Of a stretch of 64,000 nucleotides of DNA, positions 16,835 through 26,594 are shown piece by piece. The position numbers and the translations under genes were made by a program. Positions within the stretch are counted from its first letter, which is position 1; every line of letters starts with the position of its first letter. The DNA comes from Sphingobacteriaceae bacterium (GTDB lineage Bacteria > Bacteroidota > Bacteroidia > Sphingobacteriales > Sphingobacteriaceae). Below the pieces are notes generated by a model that was given only the letters and a program-made list of their open reading frames with translations, did not search any database and was not told the origin of the DNA. The stretch lies in contig JAGIAD010000029.1 of assembly GCA_017745075.1 (NCBI GenBank), forward strand, positions 62,001 to 126,000, given 5' to 3'.

Positions 16835-17638
16835 TTAAAACAATTTACCGATTACGCGGTAGGTAATGTTTGTTCCATCTACTATTTCTTCGTAGTAAAC
16901 ATCATCAGGCGAAACAAAATATTTTTCGTTTTTAATGGTTACTTCCCTGCATCCCTCTGGTAATTGGTTAATAATATCGCCAATATTATGCGTATCGGCA
17001 GTACCATCACCTGTATTTAAAACACCATCTTTTCCGGCAACCACGTATACCGTTTTGCCATCGGCATTTTCTTTTTGGGTATAGTAAACACCTTTATATT
17101 CATAATAATCTACACCGTTAATGGTTACCCTGTTGGCATCTGACGGTAAATTCGGAACTTCAGCTCCAACCGGTGGGGTTACCACTTCATACTGATCGTT
17201 GTTTTGCTGATAGAATAATCCGCCGGAATAGTAAAACTGGCTCGGACCATACCAAAAAGGATAATATCCATAAGGTAATACATTGATCCTGAAACCTAAA
17301 AACGGCCTGTAAAAATTGTAATAACTATAGTATGGCCTGTAATATGGTCTGCTAAAACCTACCCTATAACCATAACCCGACCTAAAATAACCTGATCGGT
17401 AAGCCGGTCTGCTATATCCGTAGCTTGATCGCCCTGATCGGAAGCCAGGCGAAAAACTACTTCTACCGGGTGATACACGTGCGATAGAACCTCCACCTCT
17501 TGATGAACCGAAGGAACCTGATCTTCCGCCACCTCCGCCTCTTCCACCTCTTTGTGCAGAAACACTCTCGATACTCAAGGTTGTTATCATCGCTGCTGCA
17601 GCGAAAACAACCAATCCTCTTTTTAATAACCTATTCAT
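16835..17638 (-). CDS. DUF6515 family exported protein with Gly/Arg/Tyr-rich segment
   Basis: 267 residues. Signal peptide MNRLLKRGLVVFAAAAMITT to SVSA, cleaved before QRGGRG. Residues 29-60 are Gly/Arg/Ser rich and 60-150 rich in Tyr, Phe, Gly, Arg and Pro (for example YRPYYSYYNFYRPFLGF). The C-terminal half is a repeated small domain with GVDYYEYKGVYYTQKENADGKTVYVVAG and YFVSPDDVYYEEIVDG. This matches DUF6515-type proteins. The low-complexity region could be structural or bind polyanions; no function is known. The gene is alone. Confidence 0.8.
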   Translation of the reverse strand: MNRLLKRGLVVFAAAAMITTLSIESVSAQRGGRGGGGGRSGSFGSSRGGGSIARVSPGRSSFSPGFRSGRSSYGYSRPAYRSGYFRSGYGYRVGFSRPYYRPYYSYYNFYRPFLGFRINVLPYGYYPFWYGPSQFYYSGGLFYQQNNDQYEVVTPPVGAEVPNLPSDANRVTINGVDYYEYKGVYYTQKENADGKTVYVVAGKDGVLNTGDGTADTHNIGDIINQLPEGCREVTIKNEKYFVSPDDVYYEEIVDGTNITYRVIGKLF

Positions 17639-17919
17639 TTTTTTGTGTTTAATTCCGTTATCAATATGACGGTTAAAATTCTTAAAAGATTATCCCTTAA
17701 CAAGATTTAACTAAATTTTTATAAAGCAATGACAAAGAGCGGGTTATTTAAATAAAATTAGTCGATAAAGTTGTGAAAATGCCGCTTTCCGGGCTTTCCC
17801 ATCATCCATCCAACTTCTTCCATCTCATCCATTACTAACAAACCTTTTACGGGCTGTTTTTTTCAGAATCGTATACGAATCTGCTATATTTAAATTTTAT
17901 TCCTAAAAACTAAACTTAA

Positions 17920-19791
17920 ATGAACTTTTCCAGAATTTTCAGCCTCTTAATCTGTTTGTTTATTTCAAATGAATTGCTGGCCCAGCAGAACGATTCGACG
18001 TATGTTAGAGAAAATTACACCAAAATAGAACGCCAGATTCCCATGCGCGATGGGGTAAAACTATTCACTTCCATTTATATACCCAAAAATCAATCCAAAA
18101 AATATCCTTTTTTAATCAACCGTACACCTTACACAGTTGCTCCTTATGGTGAAGATAAATATAAGCTAAGCCTGGGTAATTTCCCGGCGATGATGCGCGA
18201 GGGATTTATTTTTGTTTATCAGGATGTTCGTGGCCGCTGGATGAGCGAAGGAACCTTTGCCGATATCCGTCCGCAGGTTGCAGGTAAAAAATCCAAAATA
18301 GCAATTGATGAAAGTACCGATACCTACGATACCATCGACTGGCTGGTTAAAAATATAAAAGGCAATAACGGTAAGGCCGGTATTTATGGTATTTCTTATC
18401 CGGGTTTTTACTCCACCACCTCATTGCCCAACGCTCACCCGGCACTCAAAGCGGTTTCGCCGCAGGCGCCCGTTACCGACTGGTTTATAGGCGATGATTT
18501 TCATCATCGCGGCACCTTATTTTTAATGGATGCCTTTAGTTTCATGAGCAGCTTCGGGGTTCCACGTCCAAAACCCATTACACCCGATAAAGGCCCCAAA
18601 GGTTTTAAGTTCCCCATTCAGGATAATTACCGTTTTTACCTGGAAGCCGGATCGGTTAAAAATTTAAAAGAAAGTTATTTTGCCGACAGCATTAAATTCT
18701 GGAACGATTTGTTTAAACACCCTGATCTAGATACTTTCTGGAAAGCCCGTTTAATCACCCCACATTTAACCAACGTTAAACCTGCTGTTATGGTAGTAGG
18801 TGGTTTCTTCGATGCCGAAGATGCCTACGGAACCTTTGCCACTTATAAGGCCATTGAGAAACAAAACCCCAATGCCAATAATATCCTGGTGGCGGGCCCA
18901 TGGTTTCATGGAGGCTGGGTACGTAGCGACGGTTCTTACCTGGGCGACATTAATTTTGGCAAAACCACCAGCATCGATTACCAGCAACAATACGAACTGC
19001 CTTTTTTTAAACATTACTTAAAAGGTGAAGGCGATTTTACCCCTGCCGAAGCCAATATCTTTGTGACCGGAAGCAACGAATGGAAAAAATTCAGCACCTG
19101 GCCACCACAGGAAACAGAAACTAAAAACCTGTATTTACATCCTAACGGCAAACTGGCATTCGAAAAAGTAGGCCGTACCGATAGCTGGGATGAATATGTA
19201 AGCGATCCGAATAACCCGGTACCTTATCAGGATGGCATCCAGGCAAAGCGTACCCGCGAGTATATGATAGACGATCAGCGATTTGCAGCCCGCAGATCTG
19301 ATGTAAAAACTTACCAAACCGATGTGTTGACGGAAGATATTACCTTAACCGGCCCTGTTTTGGCTAACCTGGTGGTTTCAACTACCGGAACAGATGCCGA
19401 TTACGTGGTAAAACTGATTGATGTTTACCCTGAAGATACTCCTAACCCCGTACCTAACCCAAAAAACCTGATTATGGGTGGTTACGAAATGCTGGTACGT
19501 GGCGAAATTATGAGGGGCAAGTACCGCAATAGTTTCGAAAAGCCCGAGCCTTTTGTGCCAGGAGCCATCACCAAGGTAAACTATCCCCTGCCTGATGTAG
19601 CCCACACCTTTAAAAAGGGGCACAGAATCATGATCCAGATTCAGAACTCATGGTTTCCTCTGGCCGATCGCAACCCGCAAAAGTTCATGGATATTTACCA
19701 GGCAGAACCCGGCGATTTCCAGAAAGCAACCCATAAAATTTACCACGATACCTTTAACAGTTCGTTTATTACGGTTTCAGTGTTGAAATAA
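17920..19791 (+). CDS. CocE/NonD family hydrolase (X-Pro dipeptidyl-peptidase, S15-like), copy 1
   Basis: 623 residues with a signal peptide (MNFSRIFSLLICLFISNELLAQ). The alpha/beta-hydrolase nucleophile is Ser159 in GIYGISYPGF. Other family landmarks are DGVKLFTSIYIP at 44-55, YQDVRGRW at 100-107, PWFHGGW with the likely catalytic His, and the C-terminal jelly-roll domain VVSTTGTDADYVVKLIDVYPED and KGHRIMIQIQNSWFPL. Family members cleave X-Pro peptides, acyl esters or antibiotics; the substrate is not certain. It is the first of three exported hydrolase genes on this strand. A CG-rich hairpin at 19799-19822 sits right after the stop. Confidence 0.93.
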   Translation: MNFSRIFSLLICLFISNELLAQQNDSTYVRENYTKIERQIPMRDGVKLFTSIYIPKNQSKKYPFLINRTPYTVAPYGEDKYKLSLGNFPAMMREGFIFVYQDVRGRWMSEGTFADIRPQVAGKKSKIAIDESTDTYDTIDWLVKNIKGNNGKAGIYGISYPGFYSTTSLPNAHPALKAVSPQAPVTDWFIGDDFHHRGTLFLMDAFSFMSSFGVPRPKPITPDKGPKGFKFPIQDNYRFYLEAGSVKNLKESYFADSIKFWNDLFKHPDLDTFWKARLITPHLTNVKPAVMVVGGFFDAEDAYGTFATYKAIEKQNPNANNILVAGPWFHGGWVRSDGSYLGDINFGKTTSIDYQQQYELPFFKHYLKGEGDFTPAEANIFVTGSNEWKKFSTWPPQETETKNLYLHPNGKLAFEKVGRTDSWDEYVSDPNNPVPYQDGIQAKRTREYMIDDQRFAARRSDVKTYQTDVLTEDITLTGPVLANLVVSTTGTDADYVVKLIDVYPEDTPNPVPNPKNLIMGGYEMLVRGEIMRGKYRNSFEKPEPFVPGAITKVNYPLPDVAHTFKKGHRIMIQIQNSWFPLADRNPQKFMDIYQAEPGDFQKATHKIYHDTFNSSFITVSVLK

Positions 19792-19798
19792 ATAAGTG

Positions 19799-19822
19799 CC
19801 CGGTTCGTGCGGGCACGAACCG
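19799..19822 (+). terminator. strong hairpin after the first CocE gene, no T tract
   Basis: CCGGTTCGTG and CACGAACCGG form a perfect 10-bp stem with a very short loop. It starts 8 bp past the stop but is followed by AGAGATAAG, so it may attenuate or protect the 3' end rather than end transcription. Confidence 0.5.
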
Positions 19823-19951
19823 GAGAGATAAGATCGAACTCAAAATAAATAATTTAAATACTAACTTTATTCTCAACAAAATAAACATAATTACCGCCTT
19901 GGTCCGTTTCTCGACTGACCAAAAGCAGACCAACTTACTTATTCTTAAAAA

Positions 19952-21817
19952 ATGAAATACTTTAAACTCTTTATCATCCTGCTTTCGGGATCTTCTGTCT
20001 TTGCCCAAAGCGAAGCAAATTATACCAAAGCCAACTATACCAAAAAGGAAGTTTACATTCCTATGCGCGATGGTGTTAAACTTTTTACTGCTATTTATAC
20101 CCCTAAAGACGCGGCTAAGAATAAAAAATATCCCATAATTATGCAGCGTACCTGTTATAGTGTGGCTCCTTATGGCGAAGATAAATTCCCGGCACGTTTA
20201 GGTCCGTCAGAACTGATGATGAAAGAAGGTTATATTGTAGTTTATCAGGATGTACGCGGTCGCTGGAAAAGTGAGGGCACCTGGACCAATATGACGCCTG
20301 TAATCGACAATAAAAAAACCAAAAAGGATGTAGATGAAGGCTCAGATACCTACGATACCATCGATTGGCTGGTTAAAAATGTAGCCAACAACAATGGCAA
20401 GGTTGGCCAGTGGGGAATTTCTTACCCAGGTTTTTATACCGCAGCAGGTATTTTAAGTAACCACCCCGCTTTAAAAGCTTCTTCACCACAGGCACCGATT
20501 TCTGATTTCTTTTTTGATGATTTTCACCACAATGGTTCTTTTTTACAAAGTTACTTTTTCACCTTCCCGGTATTTGGGGTGCAGAAAACCGATACAACAG
20601 CTAAACCCTGGTACAATAACCAAATCATTAATCCTAAAACCAAAGATGGATACCAGTTTGCCTTAGACCTTGGCCCTTTAACCAATGCCGACAAATATTA
20701 TAAAGACAATTTTTTCTGGCAGGAAACAGTAAACCATCCCAATTACGATGAGTTTTGGCAAAAACGCGGCCTACTAAAGCACTACAGCACTGTTAAACCT
20801 GCTGTAATGGTAGTTGGTGGCTGGTACGATGCCGAAGATTTATCGGGCCCGTTAAACATTTACAAAACCATCGAAAAGAAAAATCCAAATGCTTATAACA
20901 CTATTGTTATGGGACCTTTTGGCCACGGAAGATGGAGCCGCGAAACCGGTCATACTATGCACAGTAACGTGTATTTTGGCGATAGCATTGCTACATTTTA
21001 CCAAAAAAATATCGAAGCCAAATTCTTTAATCACTTTTTAAAAGGCAATGGCGATCAAAATTCCGGTTTACCTGAAGCTTATATGTTCGATACCGGTAAA
21101 AAAGAATGGGAAACTTTTAGCAAATGGCCTACCGAAAAAGCCAGCAAACAAAAGCTATATTTAGGTGCTGATGGCAAACTGAGCACAACTGCTCCTGCCA
21201 CTGCAGGCTCGGTTAATTACATCAGCGACCCGCTAAAACCAGTTCCTTACACTGAAGATTTAACTACCACAATTGGTTTTACGCCACATAACTATATGAG
21301 CGAAGATCAGCGTTTTGCTGGCCGCCGTCCTGATGTGCTGGTTTTCCAAACCGACATACTGGACAACGATATCACTTTAGGTGGCGAGATTATGTCGCAC
21401 CTTAAAATTGCTTCTACAGGTACCGATGCCGATTTTATTGTAAAGTTAATTGATGTGTACCCTGCCGATGAACCTAACAACCCTTACATGCCTAATAAAA
21501 ATATCATTTTAAGCAATTACTGGCAAATGGTACGTTCAGAGGTTATGCCGGCACGTTTCCGTAATAGTTTCGAAAAGCCTGAGGCTTTGGTAGCCAACCA
21601 AAAAACCGATGTAAATTTCAGGCTGCAGGATGTATTGCACACCTTTAAAAAGGGGCACCGCATCATGATCCAGGTACAAAGTACAGCCTTCCCATTATTT
21701 GCCCGCAACCCTCAAAAATTTGTAGATAACCCATATAAGGCAACCGAAGCCGATTATATTAAAGCCACGCAAACCGTTTTTAATGATAGCTTTATCGAAG
21801 TTGATGTAATTAAATAA
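19952..21817 (+). CDS. CocE/NonD family hydrolase (S15-like), copy 2
   Basis: 621 residues, tandem paralog of the gene before. Signal peptide MKYFKLFIILLSGSSVFAQ. The nucleophile is Ser157 in GQWGISYPGF, with YQDVRGRWKSEGTW, GPFGHGRW for the likely catalytic His region, and the same C-terminal galactose-binding-like domain (KIASTGTDADFIVKLIDVYPAD, KGHRIMIQVQSTAFPL). Sequence is clearly related across the whole length but diverged in the middle (about 200-260), where substrate specificity usually lies. A tandem duplication with specialisation is the simplest reading. Confidence 0.93.
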   Translation: MKYFKLFIILLSGSSVFAQSEANYTKANYTKKEVYIPMRDGVKLFTAIYTPKDAAKNKKYPIIMQRTCYSVAPYGEDKFPARLGPSELMMKEGYIVVYQDVRGRWKSEGTWTNMTPVIDNKKTKKDVDEGSDTYDTIDWLVKNVANNNGKVGQWGISYPGFYTAAGILSNHPALKASSPQAPISDFFFDDFHHNGSFLQSYFFTFPVFGVQKTDTTAKPWYNNQIINPKTKDGYQFALDLGPLTNADKYYKDNFFWQETVNHPNYDEFWQKRGLLKHYSTVKPAVMVVGGWYDAEDLSGPLNIYKTIEKKNPNAYNTIVMGPFGHGRWSRETGHTMHSNVYFGDSIATFYQKNIEAKFFNHFLKGNGDQNSGLPEAYMFDTGKKEWETFSKWPTEKASKQKLYLGADGKLSTTAPATAGSVNYISDPLKPVPYTEDLTTTIGFTPHNYMSEDQRFAGRRPDVLVFQTDILDNDITLGGEIMSHLKIASTGTDADFIVKLIDVYPADEPNNPYMPNKNIILSNYWQMVRSEVMPARFRNSFEKPEALVANQKTDVNFRLQDVLHTFKKGHRIMIQVQSTAFPLFARNPQKFVDNPYKATEADYIKATQTVFNDSFIEVDVIK

Positions 21818-21823
21818 GTTTGC

Positions 21824-21874
21824 GCTCGTTTCCTAACGAGTGCATAATAGCTAATCGTTTTAAACGATTAATAA
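21824..21874. repeat. two small hairpins between CocE copy 2 and the M1 gene
   Basis: CTCGTTTCCTAACGAG (6-bp stem) and then AATCGTTTTAAACGATT (7-8 bp stem) lie one after the other. They resemble REP-like hairpins also seen near 31145 and 47930. They leave only a few bases before the M1 start codon. Confidence 0.5.
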
Positions 21875-21881
21875 AAAACAA

Positions 21882-23534
21882 ATGAAAAAACTATTCACCA
21901 TTTTAGCGCTTGTGTGCAGCATTTCAGGCGTGCAGGCACAAATGCTGGGCAAAAACCAGGTCAACTCGCGTGCCGATAGCCTGCGTGGAACGCTTACCCC
22001 CTTACGTACCTGTTACGATATCAATTACTACCATCTGGATGTGAAAATTGATATCGATCAGAAATCGGTTAGCGGCAGCAACGAATTTGCTTTCACTGCC
22101 ACACAGGATTTTACCAAACTGCAGTTCGATCTTTTCGATAACCTTAAAGTAGAAAAGGTGGTGTACCAAGGTGCCGAACTCCCTTTTAAAAGAGAATACA
22201 ATGCTGTTTTTGTAACCTTCCCTAAGGCCATAAAAAAGGGTAGAAAAGATAAGTTCACGGTGTTTTATTCAGGCAATCCAATCGTCGCTAAAACGCCACC
22301 CTGGGATGGCGGTTTCATTTTCAAGAAAGACAGTGCCGGTAATCCTTTTGTATCGGTAGCTTGCCAGGGACTGGGCGCTAGCTGCTGGTGGCCAAATAAG
22401 GATCACCAGAGCGATGAGGTAGACAGTATGCTGATCAGCATCACCATTCCGAATACTTTAAAGGAAATATCGAACGGCAGGTTAAGGAATACGGTTGATA
22501 AACCCGGTGGATACAAACAGTACAACTGGTTTGTAGGTAATCCCATTAACAATTACGACGTAACTTTTTACATTGGCAAGTATGCCCATTGGCAGGATAG
22601 CTATGCTGGCGAAAACGGAAATCTTACCATTGATTACTGGGCCCTGCAAACCGACAGTGCCAAAGCACGCCCACACTGGGATGCCGATGTTAAACCCATG
22701 CTAAAATGTTTTGAATATTGGTTTGGTCCTTATCCCTGGTATAAAGATGGCTACAAGCTGGTACAGGCACCACACCTGGGCATGGAGCACCAAAGTGCCG
22801 TAGCCTATGGCAACCAGTTTAAACAAGGCTACCTGGGCAGGGATTTGAGCGGCACAGGCCACGGTTTAAAATGGGACTTCATCACCATCCACGAAAGTGG
22901 CCACGAGTGGTTTGGCAATAATATTACCTCGAAAGATATTGCCGATATGTGGATTCACGAAGGTTTTACCAACTACTCTGAAGTATTGTTTACCGAGTGT
23001 ACCGAAAATAAAGCGGCAGCCGACGAATATGTTGTCGGGCTACAAAAAATTATCCAGAACGATGTTCCGGTTATTGGTCCTTACGGTGTAAATAAGGAAG
23101 GTTCTGGCGATATGTACCCTAAAGGTGCTAACCTGATCAGCATCATCCGCCAGCTGATTAATAACGATGAGAAATTCAGGCAGATATTGCGTGGCTTAAA
23201 CAAAACTTTTTATCACCAGACCGTTACTACAGCACAAGTTGAGCAATACATAGCCAAACAAAGCGGTTTAAAATTGGATAAAATATTCGACCAGTATTTA
23301 CGCCATACCCAAATCCCTGTACTCGAATATAGGATCAGCAACCATATCTTGTCTTACCGCTGGGTAACCGACGTTAAAGGTTTTGATATGCCTGTACGCG
23401 TAACCTTAAAAGCTGGTGCTTACACTTTAATTAAACCCACTAACGATTGGAAAACCGTACCGGTAGATGTAAGCGTTACAACCGAAAATTTTAAACACGA
23501 TCCCCTGTTTTATGTTGGGATAAAAAAGGGATGA
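21882..23534 (+). CDS. M1 family metallopeptidase (aminopeptidase N-like)
   Basis: 550 residues, shorter than the 850+ of full aminopeptidase N, as in the leukotriene-A4-hydrolase-sized M1 enzymes of Bacteroidota. Signal peptide ending GVQAQ. Zinc site His337-Glu338-x-x-His341 in TIHESGHEWFGNN with third ligand Glu360 in WIHEGFTNY. The exopeptidase motif is GMEHQSA at 300-306, a variant of GAMEN with His in place of Asn. It should remove N-terminal amino acids from peptides outside the cytosol. With the two S15-like genes upstream it makes a same-strand group of exported peptide hydrolases. Confidence 0.95.
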   Translation: MKKLFTILALVCSISGVQAQMLGKNQVNSRADSLRGTLTPLRTCYDINYYHLDVKIDIDQKSVSGSNEFAFTATQDFTKLQFDLFDNLKVEKVVYQGAELPFKREYNAVFVTFPKAIKKGRKDKFTVFYSGNPIVAKTPPWDGGFIFKKDSAGNPFVSVACQGLGASCWWPNKDHQSDEVDSMLISITIPNTLKEISNGRLRNTVDKPGGYKQYNWFVGNPINNYDVTFYIGKYAHWQDSYAGENGNLTIDYWALQTDSAKARPHWDADVKPMLKCFEYWFGPYPWYKDGYKLVQAPHLGMEHQSAVAYGNQFKQGYLGRDLSGTGHGLKWDFITIHESGHEWFGNNITSKDIADMWIHEGFTNYSEVLFTECTENKAAADEYVVGLQKIIQNDVPVIGPYGVNKEGSGDMYPKGANLISIIRQLINNDEKFRQILRGLNKTFYHQTVTTAQVEQYIAKQSGLKLDKIFDQYLRHTQIPVLEYRISNHILSYRWVTDVKGFDMPVRVTLKAGAYTLIKPTNDWKTVPVDVSVTTENFKHDPLFYVGIKKG

Positions 23535-23928
23535 TGATTTACTTCAGGTGAGCTCAGCTGTTACCTGACCTTAAATATTCGGTTCAGTGTCAGATAGCAA
23601 TATCTGACACCAGTTAAAAACTGTCATCCTGAGCTTGTCGAAGGACCTTATCTAATACTTTAAAGGCGTTTCGACAAGCTATCATTGACAAGGCTCATAG
23701 AAAAATCGTCATTTCGAATGAAGCAGGCCGGCTTTTCACCGGTGGCGAAACGGAGAAATCTATCTATACTGATTTAGCTTCGCTGAGCACCTCGTGATTC
23801 TCTACTACGTTGCACTCCACTCGAAATGACGACCCCGCAAGGGCTTATATTTTTCAATTTATGCAACTTTTTGGCCAAAGCTACGTCTTATATTCAAAAC
23901 GCATTATTCATTATCAAAATCTATAACC
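23535..23928. other. intergenic region, 394 bp, filled with inverted repeats
   Basis: No gene is seen. In order it holds a perfect 10-bp hairpin GTGTCAGATA/TATCTGACAC (23587-23610), an inverted repeat AGCTTGTCGAA/TTCGACAAGCT (about 23633-23690), and a 125-bp element with 11-bp inverted ends (23707-23831). The last is a member of a family described separately. Confidence 0.6.
23707..23831 (+). repeat. MITE-like element, CGTCATTTCGA ends, copy 1
   Basis: Perfect 11-bp inverted ends CGTCATTTCGA/TCGAAATGACG. Inside lies GCCGGCTTTTCACCGGTGGC, a hairpin, then GCGAAACGGAGAAATCTAT. Related copies are at 36388-36487 (same orientation) and 54876-55000 and 56624-56727 (opposite). It has no coding potential. 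It cannot move alone if it is a transposon derivative; no transposase is in the window. Confidence 0.75.
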
Positions 23929-24660
23929 ATGAAAAAATCATTTGCCCTTTTATTAGCTGCATTCATTTTAACTTCAGGCATCAGCATAGCCGCTTCGGCA
24001 CATAGCAAGCCAGTTACTGCAACTTATCGGAAAGATGACAGAAATGTAAAAAATTTCAATGGCGTTGCCTCTGCAGGCCCCATTAATGTAATTGTAACAT
24101 TGGGTAACACCGAAAGCTGCCGTTTAGAAGGCGATGCAGATGCCCTGGCCACAATTGTAACCGAAGTTAAAGGCAACGTTTTGGTTATCCGTCCACAAAC
24201 CAGTATCAGAAGCTGGTCTAATAAATATGAAGGTAAAAAAATTACCGCTTATGTAACGGCAAAAGAATTGGCCAGCTTAACGGTTAGCGGCGATGGCAGT
24301 TTAACTGTTAACGGAAAAATCAGTACAGGTAGCTTAACGACCACCGTGAGTGGTTCAGGAAATATCAAAGCTTCGGCCGATGTAAATAACTATAGCGGTG
24401 TAATCAGTGGTTCGGGTTCGATCAATATTACAGGTGCTGCCGATCATGCCAAAGTAGTGATCAGCAGTTCCGGTACTTTAGCAGGTAAATCTTTTTCTGT
24501 AAAAACATTATCTACTACTATTAGCGGATCGGGTACGGTTAATATTGCTGTTGATGAAAGCATCAGGGCTGTAATCAGTGGTTCGGGCAGCGTAAATTAT
24601 TCAGGTAACCCAACTGTTGACAAAACGGTAATCGGATCAGGAAAAGTAAGAAAAGTATAA
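23929..24660 (+). CDS. GIN/head domain protein (DUF2807-like beta-helix)
   Basis: 243 residues. Signal peptide MKKSFALLLAAFILTSGISIAASA. The mature protein opens with VKNFNGVASAGPINVIVTLGNTESCRLEGDAD, the start of the GIN (auto-transporter adhesin head) domain, and continues with short right-handed beta-helix rungs carrying repeated SGSG turns (TVSGSGNIKAS, VISGSGSINITG, TISGSGTVNIAV, VISGSGSVNYSG). Such proteins are common in Bacteroidota envelopes; function is mostly unknown. A strong terminator follows. It is monocistronic. Confidence 0.9.
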   Translation: MKKSFALLLAAFILTSGISIAASAHSKPVTATYRKDDRNVKNFNGVASAGPINVIVTLGNTESCRLEGDADALATIVTEVKGNVLVIRPQTSIRSWSNKYEGKKITAYVTAKELASLTVSGDGSLTVNGKISTGSLTTTVSGSGNIKASADVNNYSGVISGSGSINITGAADHAKVVISSSGTLAGKSFSVKTLSTTISGSGTVNIAVDESIRAVISGSGSVNYSGNPTVDKTVIGSGKVRKV

Positions 24661-24680
24661 GCCTGATAAAACCTTATTTT

Positions 24681-24717
24681 AAAGCGCGTCTCTGAGCAAT
24701 CGGAGACGCGCTTTTTT
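24681..24717 (+). terminator. Rho-independent terminator after the GIN-domain gene
   Basis: AAAGCGCGTCTC and GAGACGCGCTTT form a perfect 12-bp stem with a 9-nt loop, followed by a T run. It begins 20 bp past the stop codon. Confidence 0.95.
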
Positions 24718-24861
24718 ATAGAATTAAGAGCAAAATATCCTCCTGAAATAATATTGCTCTCCCACTGTTTTATGTCGATTGTAGTTGAATGAACCATAAC
24801 ATCAATTGATATATTTAACAATAAAATCCCGCACTATACCCAAAACATGCTACATTTAGGC

Positions 24862-25743
24862 ATGAATTTATTCAACCGATTTAAAAAGAAAAACACGACA
24901 ACAGCAGAGATTGAACCTATACCTGAAGATAATCAACCTCAGAATTTCCCGGAAATGCTGATGACCAAGCTTTTATTTTCTGGTAAACCCAATCTCAATG
25001 CCGATCAGATTTTAGCCGAACTCAAAAAACACATCACCAATATAGATCATTCATTTTCTGTAAGCAGCCTTATTTTTTCCTTTCCTGATTACCAGGTTAA
25101 ATTATCTGATGCGACCATCCCTGCACGGCTCAATATCCTGATCCCAGATAGGGATGAAGCAGGAATCGGCCTTCCTGATACTGCATTTACCCAAAACTGG
25201 CACTGGCCTGAAGCAAACCAGGTGGCGCAAAACTGCCAATACGAAATATTGATTACCGATTTAATGTCGAGAAGCTTACACTATAAACAGCGGGTAAACC
25301 TCTTTATGGATTTCCTGGCTGCGGTAATCCGCGTTACACAGCCCAGTGCAGTATATACCTTTCACGGCGATAAAATCTTAAACCCTGTGGCGATTACCAG
25401 CCTTTGGGAAACCGATAAAGTGCAGGTCCTTTATGCCCTCTGCAATGTAAGGCTATTCAATATCAGCAGCGATCAGCAAAACCGCGAATTACTGATGGAT
25501 ACCATTGGCATGCATGCCCTGGGCCTGCCCGATTTCCAGATTAGGTTCACTACTTTTAATGAAAACGAAATAGCTAATTTATTGTGGACTTATGCCTATC
25601 ATATTTACGAATATGGCGACATTATTGAAGAAGGAGACACCATGGAAGGATTAGCGGGTTCGAAATGGAAATGTGTAAAAGAGGTTTCGCTGGTTGCACC
25701 CGAAAGAATGGTAATTAATATTATTGCGAATGAACAAGCCTAG
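24862..25743 (+). CDS. DUF4261 domain-containing protein
   Basis: 293 residues from the ATG at 24862 (MNLFNRFKKKN); an in-frame ATG at 24847 adds five residues. No signal peptide is seen, so it is cytosolic. The C-terminal half is the DUF4261 domain: LYALCNVRLFNISS, TIGMHALGLPDFQIRF, and an acidic HIYEYGDIIEEGDTMEG segment. Members occur near polymorphic-toxin immunity genes in other genomes, but no biochemical role is established to my knowledge. The next gene encodes a DUF2185 protein, and a DinB-like gene follows, all on the same strand with gaps of 30-50 bp, so an operon is likely. Confidence 0.85.
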   Translation: MNLFNRFKKKNTTTAEIEPIPEDNQPQNFPEMLMTKLLFSGKPNLNADQILAELKKHITNIDHSFSVSSLIFSFPDYQVKLSDATIPARLNILIPDRDEAGIGLPDTAFTQNWHWPEANQVAQNCQYEILITDLMSRSLHYKQRVNLFMDFLAAVIRVTQPSAVYTFHGDKILNPVAITSLWETDKVQVLYALCNVRLFNISSDQQNRELLMDTIGMHALGLPDFQIRFTTFNENEIANLLWTYAYHIYEYGDIIEEGDTMEGLAGSKWKCVKEVSLVAPERMVINIIANEQA

Positions 25744-25793
25744 AAGATTACCGTCATACCGTTTTTATTCCAGATCCCCTTTAACAACTAACA

Positions 25794-26564
25794 ATGCAGC
25801 TATCTAAAAAGAAAAAAAAGCAGAACGAAAAAAGTTTCGAAAATTTCCCTCCGATTGGTGGACTAATGGTTTCTAAAATGATTGTGGAAGGAAACATGAA
25901 ACCACGTTTTATGTACCGCGAAAAAGGAATATGTGCCGAAGATAGTGGCTGGAGGATTTTTAGCGGCTACGAACCTGAAGGATATGTAGACGATCCGCAA
26001 AACATTAAAATCTATAGCCCCTCCACTATTCTTAAAATTGATTCATCAATAGAAAAGATCCTGCTCACAGGCGTGGGTTCAGCTTACGAACGGGTAGATG
26101 AACAGATTAACTGGCAAAAAATTACAGATTTCGAGCTGGAAGACGATTACATGGTTACCCATCAGTTAAGCGACAAATGGAGCATAAACATTAACAATCT
26201 TTTTGAGCGGATAGAAGAAAAAAATGGCCATTTATTGTACACTACGGGTGATAAGTCGGTCAGGTTATTTATCTGTAACGAACAGGATCGAACCAAAGAA
26301 GAAATATACCAGGAAAGGATACAGTTTATTAAAGATCGCGATCAATCAGTAGCTAAAACATTAAATACATTTGATTTTTCAGATAACCAGGTTTTAAAAG
26401 TGGGCTATATGATTAATGAACGGGATAATCATAAAACCTACCAGGTAATTTATGGCAGTTCGATAATAGATCAGCAATTTTTAATGCTGGCCCTGTATTT
26501 TGATGATAAAAAGGATATAGACTGGGCCATAGAAACCTGGGAGAGTATAAAGGCATCTGAATAA
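25794..26564 (+). CDS. DUF2185 domain-containing protein, Imm33-like
   Basis: 256 residues, cytosolic (Lys-rich start MQLSKKKKKQNEKS). Residues 20-95 match DUF2185: GGLMVSKMIVEGNMKPRFMYREKGICAEDSGWRIFSGYE, then PQNIKIYSPSTILKID. This is related to the immunity protein Imm33 family. The C-terminal half (about 105-256) is a second alpha/beta domain with no family I recognise (VTHQLSDKWSININNLFERIEE; VLKVGYMINERDNHKTYQVIYG). No toxin gene is in the window. An orphan immunity role is possible but unproven. Confidence 0.82.
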   Translation: MQLSKKKKKQNEKSFENFPPIGGLMVSKMIVEGNMKPRFMYREKGICAEDSGWRIFSGYEPEGYVDDPQNIKIYSPSTILKIDSSIEKILLTGVGSAYERVDEQINWQKITDFELEDDYMVTHQLSDKWSININNLFERIEEKNGHLLYTTGDKSVRLFICNEQDRTKEEIYQERIQFIKDRDQSVAKTLNTFDFSDNQVLKVGYMINERDNHKTYQVIYGSSIIDQQFLMLALYFDDKKDIDWAIETWESIKASE

Positions 26565-26594
26565 GCTTTTCATTAAGTACTAAACTTTGTAACC

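Noticed and set aside
19799..19822. Perfect 10-bp hairpin as a full Rho-independent terminator
   Set aside because: There is no T tract after it; kept only as a hairpin with low confidence.
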